This document shows, piece by piece, positions 30,801 through 41,841 of a stretch of 64,000 nucleotides of DNA. This DNA comes from Vitrella brassicaformis (taxonomy: Eukaryota > Sar > Vitrellaceae). The DNA lies in contig CDMY01001028.1 of assembly GCA_001179505.1 (NCBI GenBank), positions 124,001-188,000 on the forward strand, read 5' to 3'. Under the pieces are notes generated by a model. The model worked only from the letters and a program-made list of their open reading frames with translations, was not told the origin of the DNA and did not search any database. Position 1 is the first letter of the stretch. Each line of letters starts with the position of its first letter. A program made the translations under genes and the position numbers.

Positions 30801-32287
30801 CGACTTCACGGAGATCCTCGAAACATTCGGTCAGTGCCCCGCTGTGCAAAATGAATGCACGACACCACACAGCCTCGTTGCTTGGGTCTGCAGACATCAT
30901 CGACGACCGTACTTGCAAGCTGAAAGTGAGAAACAAGAGACATGACATCTCATCAACGGAGCCTCTCGTATGCTTGCGTGTGTGTCTTTTCCATCTATGC
31001 AGGATGGTGATATGGTTTTTATAGCCGCGAATGTGCTGGACAAAGGCGACGGGCACGGCGACATGACGAGGCCGGATCACACCCACATAATACACGTCAA
31101 GAATCCTTTGATTGTCGACAACTCGCTCATGCGCTTCCAGTGGCTAGAGGCTATCGTCAGGCTGGCCGACCAGAAATACAAGAAAAGTAACGGCAGCGTA
31201 GCGGTGTGCATACTGACAAATGCAAGAGGTTTCTGTGTCCAGGTGGTGATGCCGAGACGCTCGGCGAGGCGATGGAGATCCTCCTGGTGTGGTCAAAGAG
31301 AGAGAAGGGACGGAAATGGCTGTCTGTGCGCATGCATGAACGCACCATGTGTGCAGGAGAGTCACATATTGCCTTACGAGAAGGACTACCGCAAACCCAT
31401 CGACTGGCGAACGGAAGGTAGTGAGCACACCTCAAATCGCTGCCAGTCTCTCTGTTTTCCACCTGCTTGCCTGCCTGCCTGTCAGAGCTGTTTACCGAGG
31501 CTGTTCAGCAGGTGTATTCGCGACACATGAAGACCATCAGAGCAGCATTCGACGACTACGCCATGTAATGAATATTTGGGCGCCAAACAACACAATTCGC
31601 ATACGTACTTTCTCTCTTGTCTGTCTGTCTGTGTGTCTGTCTGTCTGTCTGTTTGTCAGGCGTGATGCGGGGTCTGGTTTGCCGCCATACATTTGCCTGC
31701 CTGAGTTCAACGCCTTCTGCGAAGCCGCCAGTAACTACGGGCGGGCCCGCGCATTATACGCATACGCACTTGCAATGTCTCATTCCTGTTTGTTGACTTC
31801 TCAGATGCACTGGACGGCCGCTTCACTGCTCGTGAGGTGTCTCTAGCATTTACCCTCGCAATGATGACACAGGTAAGCAACTTAGACCAAGCTGGTCGAT
31901 GCGGCAGAGGGATGTGCGCATGTGCCCGTAGGTGAATGAGACCGATAAGCGGCGTCACCTGGAGATGTCCTTCGTGGAGTTTCTGGAGGCGGTGGGGCGG
32001 ATCGTGTACATGAGGGAGGGATATGACAGCGCACAATTGCCTGCACTACTGGTCAGTCAGCTACACCCTCTGAACGAGTGGCCGCTGCACATGTACGTCC
32101 GATTTCCTTTTTGCAGGATTCATTCCTGGCCAATAATGTAGCGACGAGGGTGCCGCCAGCCAAGCCAGCTGAGGGTGACGAGGAAGAGGAGGGCCAGGCG
32201 AACGATCCTGCTGAAGAGACGGACACTGACAGCCCCCAAGCTGCTGCTCCGGCTGCTGAGGGAGAGGCCGATACACCCCATGAATGA
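27867..32287 (+). CDS. Leucine-rich-repeat protein with carbohydrate-binding-like and EF-hand-like regions
   Basis: About twenty exons from ATG 27867 (MADTAVAQHRGWDEF) to TGA 32287. After a ~110-residue lead come RNI-type leucine-rich repeats (28430-29500) with consensus such as LERLDLSDNHIGAEG, LRDVNLAWNNLG and LRHLDISYNKLD. Next, 29690-30060 reads like a beta-sandwich resembling the AMPK glycogen-binding fold (VWLLTSFDHYKP, then VPPGRYQYFFQVDD). The C-terminal half (30300-32130) is helical, with FQWLEAIVRLADQKY and MSFVEFLEAVGRIVYMREG, sequences resembling degenerate EF-hand helices in ciliary proteins. It ends in an acidic Glu/Ala/Pro tail. I do not recognise a named protein. A ciliary scaffold is possible; the carbohydrate-binding call is tentative. 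Confidence 0.75.
29627..29650. repeat. (AC)n microsatellite in an intron of the leucine-rich-repeat gene
   Basis: Twelve AC units. It is an exception to the trend: in the sense strand of this gene the tract is CA, not TG. Confidence 0.85.
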
Positions 32288-32600
32288 GGAGGCACACACA
32301 GAGTGTCCGTGCTCTTTATACGTATGCATATCCCCCTTGTTGCCTGTCACCTGCTGCTGTTGGTGTTAGTCTGTGAGATGAAGCTGACGGACATCCATGT
32401 CTTCATCCCCCGTTGGCGAGGCGACCGAATCCATGAATTCATGAGTGGATTGATTCATGTGTCAGTCAACGCAGTCAGTGACTCTGTGTCCATGCACCCA
32501 CACAGTTGATGGAATCGCATATGTACATACACGTGTCTACCTACTCACTCCACCACCCACTCGCCGTCGTCCATTTGTAAGCCGCTACTCAGCCAGCCAG
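32288..32600. other. Convergent intergenic region, leucine-rich-repeat/coiled-coil
   Basis: 313 bases between two stop codons, with partly self-complementary ATCCATGAATTCATG-type sequence at 32428-32450. No gene seen. Confidence 0.7.
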
Positions 32601-35424
32601 TCACCTCTTGCAACCCATCCCACATGGGCTGCTGCAGCATGGCTTCCTCTCAAGCCGCATGTTCCTCTGACTCTCGCGAGCTGGCAGCGGCAGACTCGCG
32701 GTGTAAGCAGTGTAGTAGTGCTTGTGCGGCACATAAGGCATCGGGAGGGACGTGATGGGGGGCGGGGACGGGGGAGGGGACGGTGTTGAGTAACGGGAAC
32801 TCGCCGCGGAGGGAATGTGGCGAGGCAAAGGCGGCTTCAGCTTGGATGCGTCACGAAGGGGCGTGTATTTGACTGCCCGATGTATGTACGGCTTGCAGAT
32901 GGGGGAAGACAGGGGACTGGACGAAAGGGGCGACAACACTCCCCGACCTACGGCCGGCCTTTTATCGGCTGGCGTCCTCTTGCCGCCCCCGAATATAAGT
33001 TCGGTGACCTCTTTCTTTCGGCTGTCGAACGACCCGCCCCAGTCGTCTCGCCAGAAATCCCCAGGAGATATGGAAGCGGCATCGTGCCTCCTTCCCTTCT
33101 GGGCCTTCAACAGATCGCGGATCGCATCCTTGTGGGGCGATGACGGAGCAGCGGCCGTGGCAGGGAGAAGCCTCCTCTCCTGATCAGTGGCGGGCCTGTG
33201 TGGCCGATCTGCGGTTTCTCGCTGACTTTCCCGCCTTCGCATGTCTTGAAGCATATCATCGGCCACCGTGGGTCTGATGTCTCTGTCCATCCCGATCGGC
33301 GCAAAAGCCCTCTCCATCTTGATAGCCCCTCGTGGCGGCTCAGCGACCACCAGCACGCCTTCTGCAGACCCCGAGGGATGCACTCTTCTTTCCTCTTTCC
33401 AGTCCCTCGGCATTTGGCGCGATAGGGGGCTCTCAGTGTTTCTCTGCTGGCCAATCTGTGCATGAGTCCCGAACACCAATGTACGGTCCTCTACTGCGTG
33501 TCTCTTGGGCAGCCTCCCGTCATGTCTCCTAAGTCCACCTTCCCCAATGTCATCCGCTACCAGCGGTCCTTTCATCTCCGCCTTTGTAATCCTTGGAGGA
33601 GTGACAGGCGGTGGGGAGGGCGACCGTCGCCTGGGGGCGCCAGCAGCAGCAGCCTCCACCTCTTTGTCTGGCCGCCCTTCTGGCGTCACCGATCGCACTC
33701 GGGCAGAGGACGCCCCCTTCTCTCTCTCCCTCCGCGCTGGAGGCGCAGTCAGGCCAAGAGGTACAAATGTGCCCCAGCCAGGGCCAGGCGGCCACAGAAT
33801 GCCTTCTGGGTCTTTCGGGCTTGTGTCGGGGCTCACTGCGCGTGAGGGATAGCCCTGTGTGCCGTCGCTGAGCTCGTGCATGTCCGCCCGAAGAGACCTC
33901 TGCCACTTGGCCTCGCCTTCAGCAATGCGCTTAGGCGTCCTCTGCGATCGCTTCGGTGGCGCCTGCCATCCTCGCATCGGCGGAGGGAGAGAGGTGAAAA
34001 GGGAAGGGTCCTGATGCTGCAGGGGACGGTCTTCCTTGGCCCCCTGGATATCCTTCATCAGCGCCTGTGCGTCGCTGAGTGCTTGCTGCAAGGCTGGCAT
34101 AGTATCGTTGCTCGGGCGCAGGGGAGGCGACATCGTTTCTGGCGATTCTTTGCACGATGAGGCCCTGTCTGGCGAGCCGGTCATGCCTCCGCCTTGCTCG
34201 GCATACTGGTAGGGGCACTTCAGCTGTAGCAGATGCCTTGCGTGCTTCAGAGCTTGGGTGGTCTCGGCAAGCTGGTGCTTCTGCCCCTGCAGTAGCCCCC
34301 CAAAGTGTTGGTGCAGCTTGGTCTCGCGCTCATGAGAATTCTGCCGGATCTGCTGGATCTCTTTACGCGCCTCGGTGATGGTTTCTTGCAAAAGAGAGAC
34401 ATCTGTGCTAGTGGTGTCGATGGCCGCAGGAGGGGTTTTGGTGGATTGTTCATGAAGCTGTTGAGCGAGAGAGTCCCTCTCCTTCTTTAGCGTGGCAGTC
34501 TCCTCTTGAGTAGTCTCCAGCTTGGAAAGGCACTCCTGAAGATGTCTTCTGGTCTCGTCCAGCTCCCCGCTAAGCATTCGGTTCTTCTCCGTCTCTCTGG
34601 CCAGTTCTTCTGAGGACTGGGCAGCCCGACTGTCGTGTCTCTCCTGCTGCACGGCGCTCAGCTGCTGTCTAAGCTTTGAGTTGGTGACGGCCTCTTCGTT
34701 AGCTCGTGCCTCCAGCTGCTGGATAGTGACTCGAGAGGTGTCGCACTGTTCCCGCATCTGGTGGATCTGGCTGATGAGCTCGGCCACCGTCTTCTCTTTG
34801 CCCGCCTCGCTCTTCGCCAGCTGCTCCCTCGTCTCCCAAAGCTCCTGTCTCAGCCGCGTGATCTCTTCATGGGACGAACGGCGCGTCGTCTCTGTCCTTT
34901 TCATCTCCTCCCTCAACAGACCGACCTCGGCCTCTGCTTGCCTCCGAGCAGCAGCCTCCTGTGCCGACACAAAGACACCGTCAAGCCAGTCTCTTCCGGG
35001 CCTTTGTCTCGATCTTAATGCGAGTGTACAGTACCTGAGCTGCTGATCTCAGCATGTCACTGAATTGCTGCCGCACGGCCGCCTCGGCAGCGCCGAGGAC
35101 GTTGGAGATGGATGCACTGATCTCCATCTCCTCAACAGGCAGACCTGTGAGGCTCGATTTGCCTTTCATCTTGGGGATGAACTTGGGGCTGGTGTCGACA
35201 GGAGTAGGAGGGGGCGGCTTTACAGAGGGAGGGGGCGGCCGCTTGGCTGGCACGGCAATGGTGTGCGGAGGCGGGTCTGTGCTCCTCGTGGTCTGTTGAG
35301 CCCCGTGCACCTGACTCAGAGGTCGGAAGCTCATGGGCGGTTCGTCTTGGATGCTTCCGACCTCGACGCTGACGTCGACGCAGATTGGCTCTGCAGGGGT
35401 GACAGGCGTCAGCGGCTCTGACAT
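32601..35424 (-). CDS. Coiled-coil protein with disordered Pro/Arg/Ser-rich C-terminus, function unknown
   Basis: Two coding exons. Exon 1, from ATG 35424 (MSEPLTPVTPAEPIC) to about 35036, has a Pro-rich linker and a helix (SISNVLGAAEAAVRQQFSDML). The intron ends at the GACACAG acceptor near 34962. Exon 2 runs without interruption to the TGA at 32601 (~785 codons). Its first 280 residues form a long heptad coiled coil rich in Glu, Gln, Arg and Leu; the rest is disordered and basic. An in-frame ATG at 35505 exists, but the promoter element at 35462 lies downstream of it, so 35424 is preferred. The long uninterrupted exon is unusual here. Divergent pairing with a ciliary-type gene hints at a ciliary or centriolar role, without proof. 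Confidence 0.75.
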
Positions 35425-35461
35425 GATGACCACCGAGACTGCTCGGAGAAACTCGAACACT

Positions 35462-35469
35462 GCGAGCTC
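35462..35469 (+). promoter_or_regulatory. Putative promoter element GCGAGCTC, coiled-coil/CFAP141-like pair
   Basis: Context ACTGCGAGCTCCGAG, between divergent starts 35424 and 35539, 38 and 70 bases away. Confidence 0.45.
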
Positions 35470-35538
35470 CGAGTCGTTCCACTGGGGGCCTCCTGGTGCG
35501 TGCATGCACCCCTCTCCTGCGTTGAAAAGGTCACTGCC

Positions 35539-35956
35539 ATGCAGCCCTTGCGTACTCGCCCCGACTTCACCCTCGTGCGTAGAGCCGCTGCGAACGAGAA
35601 GCAGAGAGACGCCGAGCAGTACGCCCAGAGGCTGGTCAAACAGAACCAAACCACCAAGTGGTTCGAGGCTGGCGTCACCAACGGTGAGCCAAATGCAACC
35701 ATGGAGGCTGCTGCAGCTCCCGTTTCTGCTTCGGCCCCATTGCATGGACTCCCCCCTCCGTGTGTGTGTATGTTCAGCTCGGCGGATCAACCGCAAGCGT
35801 GAAAGCAAGTTTGAGCAGGAGGAGCTGCGCATGGCCAACCAGGAGCTCACTCTTCGGCGGCAGACGAGGCTCAGGCAGCTGTATGAGAGCGAGGCCCAAA
35901 TGTACGAGGCTGAGCTTGAACAGCGCGGCCTGGCCATCCAGAGGGAGTACGCATGA
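35539..35956 (+). CDS. CFAP141: CFAP141-like small ciliary protein
   Basis: Two exons: ATG 35539 (MQPLRTRPDFTLVRRAA) to a CAACG/GTGAGC donor near 35682, then 35777-35956 (TGA at 35954-35956), giving ~107 residues. The C-terminal helix RLRQLYESEAQMYEAELEQR followed by GLAIQRE matches the signature of small ciliary microtubule proteins of the CFAP141 family (about 100 residues in animals), which line the lumen of doublet microtubules. The whole protein is predicted helical, with no membrane segment. An in-frame ATG upstream at 35500 would add 13 residues, but it leaves less room for the promoter. The family call rests on memory of the C-terminal pattern and on length. Confidence 0.65.
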
Positions 35957-36450
35957 CTGACTGACCATATGGCAGCAGCGGGAGGCATGACAGACACACT
36001 ACTTGACTTGACAGAATGTATGTATGGACGAAATAAGAATAACCCGTTCAGTCTTCAGACAGACAAAACACGAGAGGGGGCAATGCAATCGTCACACATG
36101 CACACACCGCACAGCACACGGTGCCATGCCATCGATCCAGTCCATCCAATCAGTGGTGTGAATGAGTGCACCCAACCACAAACAATCCTCTCTCGCCCCG
36201 TACACCACACCCACCCACCATCCCTCCAAAATGGCCGGCCCCTCTCGCGCGATACACAGACAGATGGGGAGGGGAGGGAGGGAAGGCATACAGTCAGACA
36301 GCCACGTCTTAGTGTTACATAGCGCTCACACACGCACACACGCATACACACGCAGCCAGAGGCGAGTGAATGTGACTACTTACTTATCCACAAGCTGGCC
36401 TGGCTGCGGGAATGGATCGAGGGGACTAGAAAGTACAAAAAGAAACATTG

Positions 36451-36472
36451 AGGGGGGAGGGGGGGGGTGGGG
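36451..36472 (+). repeat. G-rich run with quadruplex potential
   Basis: Four runs of at least four G, separated by single A or T bases, in a 3' flank. Quadruplex formation is inferred from base pattern only. Confidence 0.6.
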
Positions 36473-37115
36473 CCATACATACGGTCATTGTCTTGTCTTT
36501 TGTTTAAACGGCCCGCCATGCGCCCCACATACACACATGATGCGTCCCAGAGGGAGAAACAAGTCATGTGTGGCTGTTCTTGCATCACTGCTAGACGAGA
36601 GAGGGGAGGAGACGGGAGTCAGACAGTCATGCAGACAAAGAGAGAGGTGCACGGGGCAAAGGGAGAAAAATGGGGCTGAGTGGGTCGCGAAGGCACTGCC
36701 ATTGTTTTTGAGCCATCCATGCGGCTAGATTGACTGGCTTGACTGCACTCTGTCTCCTCTTGTCTGTCTCGCTTACCTGTACACCCATGCAGCCGACAAG
36801 TGAAAGCCGCCAAATTCACCCAGTCAGCCAGCCAGCCAGTCAGTCAACACAATAGGACGGAGGGAGAAAAATGGAGAAAAATTGGGCCTTTCCTGCTTGT
36901 GCTGTGTGTGTGATCCGTCATGCAGCGTATCCATGCCACGGGGGCATCCATGGGGACAAAAAATAGAGCATCGGCTACCTCCATGCCACATGCGGCTGTC
37001 TGTCTGTCTGTCTGCCCATGTCGCCCCAAGGGCACCAGGCATCGCTTCTCTCTATTCACCTCTCACTCATCGGCAGCCATCGTGTTTGGTGTTCGACAAA
37101 GAACCCCACACGCGA

Positions 37116-37145
37116 CCCTGGCTGCTCAGCTCAGAGCAGCCAGGG
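37116..37145. other. Perfect 12-bp hairpin with 6-base loop
   Basis: CCCTGGCTGCTC, loop AGCTCA, then GAGCAGCCAGGG. It lies 3' of the dehydrogenase gene (minus strand), in a convergent region. It could be a 3' UTR structure. A hairpin of the same size lies at 57347-57376. Confidence 0.6.
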
Positions 37146-37555
37146 CACCGTGTGGAGCCTCACCTCAAACACCCAACACGAAGCACATCCGAGGGAGACA
37201 GAAACGATCAGAAAGGCCAATTCTTCTGTTCTGCTCTGTTCCCGGTGTTCCGTCAATGCGTGCATCCTGACTAATTCGGGGAAAAGGCAGCACCCAAATG
37301 CAAGACAGCATCGGACAGACAGAAGGTCAAAAAACAAACAACACGGCGGCGCCTTGAACGCCAAAAAGATATACAGTGTCACACAGAAAAGACAAGACAG
37401 CCAGCACCTCTCTCACCCCCACCCCCAGTCAGCCACCGAGATCGACAATTGATTGAAACTCCCCTCAACACACACAACACAACACACGCGCAGACAGCAT
37501 ACATGCAGTCAATGTACATTTACATGCATCCATCTTTCCTTTCATGTGCGTCACG

Positions 37556-39551
37556 TCAGGCAGCATTGACCCCCAGCCTGCTCTGGTCCCAGCTGGACAG
37601 GTGGGGTATCTCATACTGGCCCCACATGACCTGCTCGCCCTCTTCCTGACCCCCGGCCATCGACCCGCTGTCATGGGGTTGCCGCTGCTGCTCGTCGCTC
37701 GCGTCGCTCATCATGTCGTCGCCCCCATCTGTGTCGTGGGGGCCGCCCGCACCACCAGCGGCACCGGCCATCTGAACGCCGGTCTTGGCCGCCGCATCGG
37801 CCATGATGTGGATCATCCTGACGGCTGAGTTGGCGGCGAGTGGGATCTGGTATGTCAGGGGCAGCCAGCGGTTGAGCAGACCGGGCAGCCATGACATCAT
37901 GCCCAGAGACAACAGCGGAGGCAGGGAAGGGGCCACACCTGAATGAGCAAATCCAGGCACGCAGGCATGAATGTGTGACGCTCGAGTTCTCAGGTTGTTG
38001 CAGGGGGCTTACCGGCAGCGTATTCCTCGATAGCTTTGAGTACGGATGTGGCCGCCTCCAGACACGTCATGGCCGACGGGTCCACCTCAGACTGATCGAT
38101 AAATCGACGAATAAGACACACAAGATGAAGATTACGAGACCGATCTCTCATGTGGCCTGTCTGGGTTTCTACCTGTATGTGCTGGTTGAGGCCGAACTGC
38201 TCCCAGCCGTCAGTCAAAATGGCTGCATCCATACATTTTGTACATATGTTTATGTTGCTGTCGGCTCTCTCGTGGTTCCTTCCCTCCATCCCTCCCTCCC
38301 TTGCTGCCTGACATGAGGGTTCGACGAGCATGATCTGCACGGGCGACTCACAGATGTACTGCAGCTCAGAACGCAGCGATGACACAAAACTGCAACACAC
38401 ACAATTTATACATCCATGCACGGAAACCTGAGAGTTTTGCGGTATGTGCGTACCCCCTCATGAACATCTTGGTGCCACACGCGGTGCTCATGAGAGGCGT
38501 CGGCAAATTCGCAGCGTTCGAACCGATAAACACTATGGCACCTGCAACACACCAACAAACAGCAACACCACACCATACCCTACACCGTGTTTGGGGGCCG
38601 CCTGTGTGTGAGCGTACGTACCCTTTTCCTGGTCCATCATGCGAGTGAGTATGCTGTGTGTGAGGCACAGCACGGCCTCCACGCCGATCCTGGCGATCGT
38701 CAGGTGCTTGGCGGGTGATGTGGATGCGAACAGACCCAACGATGCACCGGCAGCATTGTTGACGAGCAATCCTGGCACACACACACACACACACACACAG
38801 ACAGACAGGGGCATGTGTGTGTGTGTGTGTGTGTATGAGTGCGTTTGTTGGCTGCCCACGGCACTCACCGACAGACTCATAGGAGGGGACCGTCCTGCTG
38901 ATGAAGTGCAGCAGCCCCTCGATCTCCCTAATGTGGCTCAAATCGGCACTGTACACCTCACACACACCACCAGACGCTGTTATCTCGCCCTGCACACACA
39001 CAACAATACACACATTCGTGTCTTTTCTTCCTGTACGTATCGTGTCCCCTCCCTGCCGCCCAGGGTACGCACCCGGAGAGTCTGCAGCCGCTGCAGTCTC
39101 CTCGCAACAGCTATCACTTTGAACCCATGACTGAATCGGATCACACACGAACATGACACACGAGATGAACAGCCGGCTGTTGATTGCCTTCGAGCATCCC
39201 TCCCTCCATTGCTTTGCTCACTGCAGACTCAGTTGCAGCGCCAATTGCCTCCCAAGACCAGCCGACGCACCCGTGACGATAGCCCACTCTGAAGAACAAA
39301 AGGGAGGAGAGGAGCACATCATCACGTCGTCCGTCAGAGCCTTGTCACAGCCATCCATCACTGCCACCCTTCCCTCCCCCGTCTGTCTGCGTACCTCCCA
39401 GTGCCGCGGGCAGGTCACATTGGCGCATCAGCTGTCGCCTCCTCCTCTCTCGGGCCAGAGTGCGCCACGCCACCAACCCACAAGCCACCCCTGCGGCTCC
39501 GGCGGCACCGGCGAGGGCCAGCGTCGCCGCAGAGGGCTTCTCAATCGCCAT
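37556..39551 (-). CDS. Short-chain dehydrogenase/reductase family protein without the catalytic tyrosine
   Basis: Rossmann-fold protein, most like membrane-anchored 3-ketoacyl reductases or hydroxysteroid dehydrogenases. ATG 39551 (MAIEKPSAATLALAG) begins an N-terminal membrane anchor (residues 8-30) followed by RERRRRQ. The cofactor motif TGASAGLG lies at 39245-39290 and NNAAG at 38745-38775. The active-site segment (38485-38540) reads IGSNAANLPTPLMSTACGTK: the Ser and Lys are present, but the Tyr four residues before Lys is Ala (codon GCG). Later exons add a second hydrophobic stretch (PLLSLGMMSWLPGLLNRWLP) and an acidic Gly/Gln-rich tail ending RLGVNAA, stop at 37556. It may be inactive or non-canonical. 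It shares a promoter with the deacetylase gene. Confidence 0.85.
38766..38833. repeat. CA then TG dinucleotide tracts in a dehydrogenase intron
   Basis: A (CA)n tract near 38779-38799 and a (TG)n tract near 38815-38833 lie 15 bases apart and are mutually complementary, so the intron could fold back on itself. Confidence 0.7.
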
Positions 39552-39623
39552 GGACGGCTCACGCACACTCAACCAACCTCACAAGGCACTGAGGCCTCCA
39601 GAAAGACGCGAGGTCTCGTCTAT

Positions 39624-39633
39624 GCGAGCTTAG
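39624..39633 (+). promoter_or_regulatory. Putative promoter element GCGAGCTTAG, dehydrogenase/deacetylase pair
   Basis: Full 10-base form between divergent starts 39551 and 39706, 73 bases from each. Confidence 0.55.
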
Positions 39634-39705
39634 GGCCAGCAAAGGGGGTGGTTTAAGGGTAAATTTGTCCGCAAAAGATGGTGGCGAACGATTTGCAGGA
39701 TTGTG

Positions 39706-41356
39706 ATGTTGGTGGGTAATGCGAGAAGTGCGAGAAAGAGTGTGCGCTTCCTGTTGACCTTGACTGGCCTCCTGCTGCCCTTGCTGCTGCCTGTTCCTGC
39801 GAAGCACCTTCCCACCCGGGTGTTACACCTTCACACCACACATCCGCCTCTCTCGTTTGCCCTCAGGAGGTTCCCGCGGATGTCATCCAAGGCGAGTGGC
39901 GGTGCGCTGCCGTCCCTTCTCCCATCCCGCAGCCACATCACCAAGTGGTGATAAATCCGCATACACTCAAGAAGTGGCGTTTCTTGCTTTTCGAATGCTC
40001 TGTGATTTGCGTGTGCGTGCAGGGCATGGAGGAGCCTCCACACTTGGGGATCACGATGGGCGCTGGCAGCGTCGGCGTACCTGCCCTTCCTGCCGCAGAG
40101 CAAGTGTGTCTTCTACTTTGACATCCAGAAGCCCGTCATTGCACTCACCATCGATGTATGTGAGCCATGCAGAGGGGAGGCGGCATGTGTGTGAGTGGAG
40201 TGGCTGGTGTGTGTGGCGTGTTGGGTGTGCTGTTCAGGATGCGCCAGGCAGTGATGAGTCGGTGAGCTTCCAGCTGCTCGACTGTCTGAAGGACAACGGT
40301 GTGAAGGCCACGTTCTTCATCATCTCATCTCGTACGCGAGGCAACACCGGCCGGCCATGCATGCCTTGATGCGATGCGCCCATTGTGCGCTCTGTGTGTG
40401 TGTGTGTGTGTCTGTGTGTGCAGATGTGGACGGGCAGGAGTCGGTCGTGAGGCGGATGGTTGAGGACGGTCATGAGCTGGCCAATCATATGACGCACGAC
40501 AAGCCTGCTCATCGTTTGGACGAGGCGACGTTCGAGAGGCTGCTGCTGCAGTGCGAGTCGGTGCTGAATCAGTTCGTGCCTGACTTCAAGGAGAGGCAGC
40601 TCAAGTGGTATCGGCCGCCAATGGGACTGGCCAGCGAGGTCATGCATCGAGTGCTCGCCAAACACAGATACACATCGGCACTGGTGAGCGACGGAGGCAG
40701 GGGGGGAGGGGAGGCGAACATACCCACCCTCTCATGTGTGTTGGTGTGCATCTGTTTGTTTGTGTGGACAGGGCGACGTCTATCCCCTGGACGTTAACCT
40801 GCAGGAGCATCCCACCTTTTTGCGTGACTTCGTCCACGACCACGCCAAGCCGGGCTCGATTGTCATCCTCCATTTCCCCTCGGCCACGTTCAGAGCCGAG
40901 AACCTGTGGGTGCTGAAGCAGGTGGTTCCGCAGCTGACGGCCAAGTTCGAGTGCGTCACCCTGTCAGAGCTGCACGACATCGCCAAGGCAGAGGGGGACA
41001 ACGGCAGCAACAAACCCCCCACCAAGCGAGAGAAGGAGACCGTCAGGTCATCCTCCCTGCCCGAGGCCATCGCGTCAGACCCCTCCCTCCTCCACTCAGC
41101 ACAGTCGGCAATTGATGTCGATGCCGCCGCTGCTCAGCCCCCCGCCGCCCGCCGTGCGCTCTCGCCCTTCCTGTCATTTCAGTCGATGAGCCGTCTGGGT
41201 GTGAACCACAACAGGAAGGCCAAGAACAGTACGTCGTCGCGCTCGCCCTCGCCCCAGCTGGCATCGCTTGAGGGTGATCGAGGAGGGGTCGGGGCAGTCG
41301 GGTGCTGGCCGCTGGCGCGGAGTGGCAGCCTTAGAGGCAGAGAGGCGGGGAAGTGA
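39706..41356 (+). CDS. Polysaccharide deacetylase (NodB / chitin deacetylase) family protein
   Basis: Predicted metal-dependent deacetylase of N-acetylated glycans. ATG 39706 (MLVGNARSARKSVRF) opens a signal peptide or anchor with a Leu/Pro-rich core. Exon 1 ends at an AAGTG/GTGATA donor near 39948; exon 2 (about 40022-40155) rejoins in frame. NodB motif 1 ALTIDDAPG spans the next intron (40155/40238) and supplies the catalytic base Asp and a metal-binding Asp. Motif 2 NHMTHD (about 40483) supplies the metal His pair. Motif 3 RPPMG is at about 40612, and the LHFP motif at about 40867 contains the catalytic His. All metal ligands are present. After the domain comes a ~130-residue Ser/Ala/Arg-rich disordered tail to TGA 41354-41356. 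It probably acts in the secretory path or at the cell surface; the substrate is unknown. Confidence 0.88.
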
Positions 41357-41841
41357 GACGTGCTTCCATCGTGCCTGTGTTGGGGGTGGGGAGAGAGAGT
41401 GAGTGGATTTTTCTCGCTTGTTTGTATGTGTCTGTCGACTTACTTACTACACTGGGGGCTCTGTTTTCCTTATCTGTACAGTAGCTGCTGCCTTGGACTG
41501 TGTGTAGTCGAGCGACGTGTCGAGCGTGGCGAGATGCGAATTTTCCATCAATCGCGATGTGGAATGACAGGATGGACACGTGACCCTACGGATAGACAGG
41601 GATTCAAACATGCGGCTCCACAAATATGTACGCTTTAAGTCTCTCACAGTACCGTCGAGAATTTTCGTGGGAGACGGCCTTTTGAGACTTGTCCAGAACA
41701 AGGTAGAAAATTCATTCTACACGTCGCCCCCTGATTAGCCCCGTCCACGCCGTCTGCTGTTGTTTTCCCAAGCAAGAGCGCGACCAAAGAAGAAGTTTCC
41801 CGAGGGGACTCTCACGTGGAGGCGAGTGCCCGGCGTCTGCC
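41357..41841. other. Region without supported gene
   Basis: 3' flank of the deacetylase gene, then sequence with no obvious repeat. A possible upstream frame from about 41760 reads RPKKKFPEG into the next entry, but has no ATG. Confidence 0.5.

Larger units (their letters stand above)
35957..37555. other. Convergent intergenic region, CFAP141-like/dehydrogenase
   Basis: 1.6 kb of 3' flanking sequence with CA- and GACA-repeat patches, a G-rich run at 36451-36472 and a strong hairpin at 37116-37145. No coding exon is supported; open frames here are full of repeat-derived residues. Confidence 0.65.

Noticed and set aside
35425-35505. N-terminal extension of the coiled-coil gene from ATG 35505
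   Set aside because: It would place the shared promoter element inside coding sequence and leave only 33 bases to the divergent start.
36055-37452. Open frames between the CFAP141-like and dehydrogenase genes
   Set aside because: Rich in repeat-derived Cys/Val/His/Thr, opposite frames equally open, no recognisable domain; treated as 3' flanking DNA.
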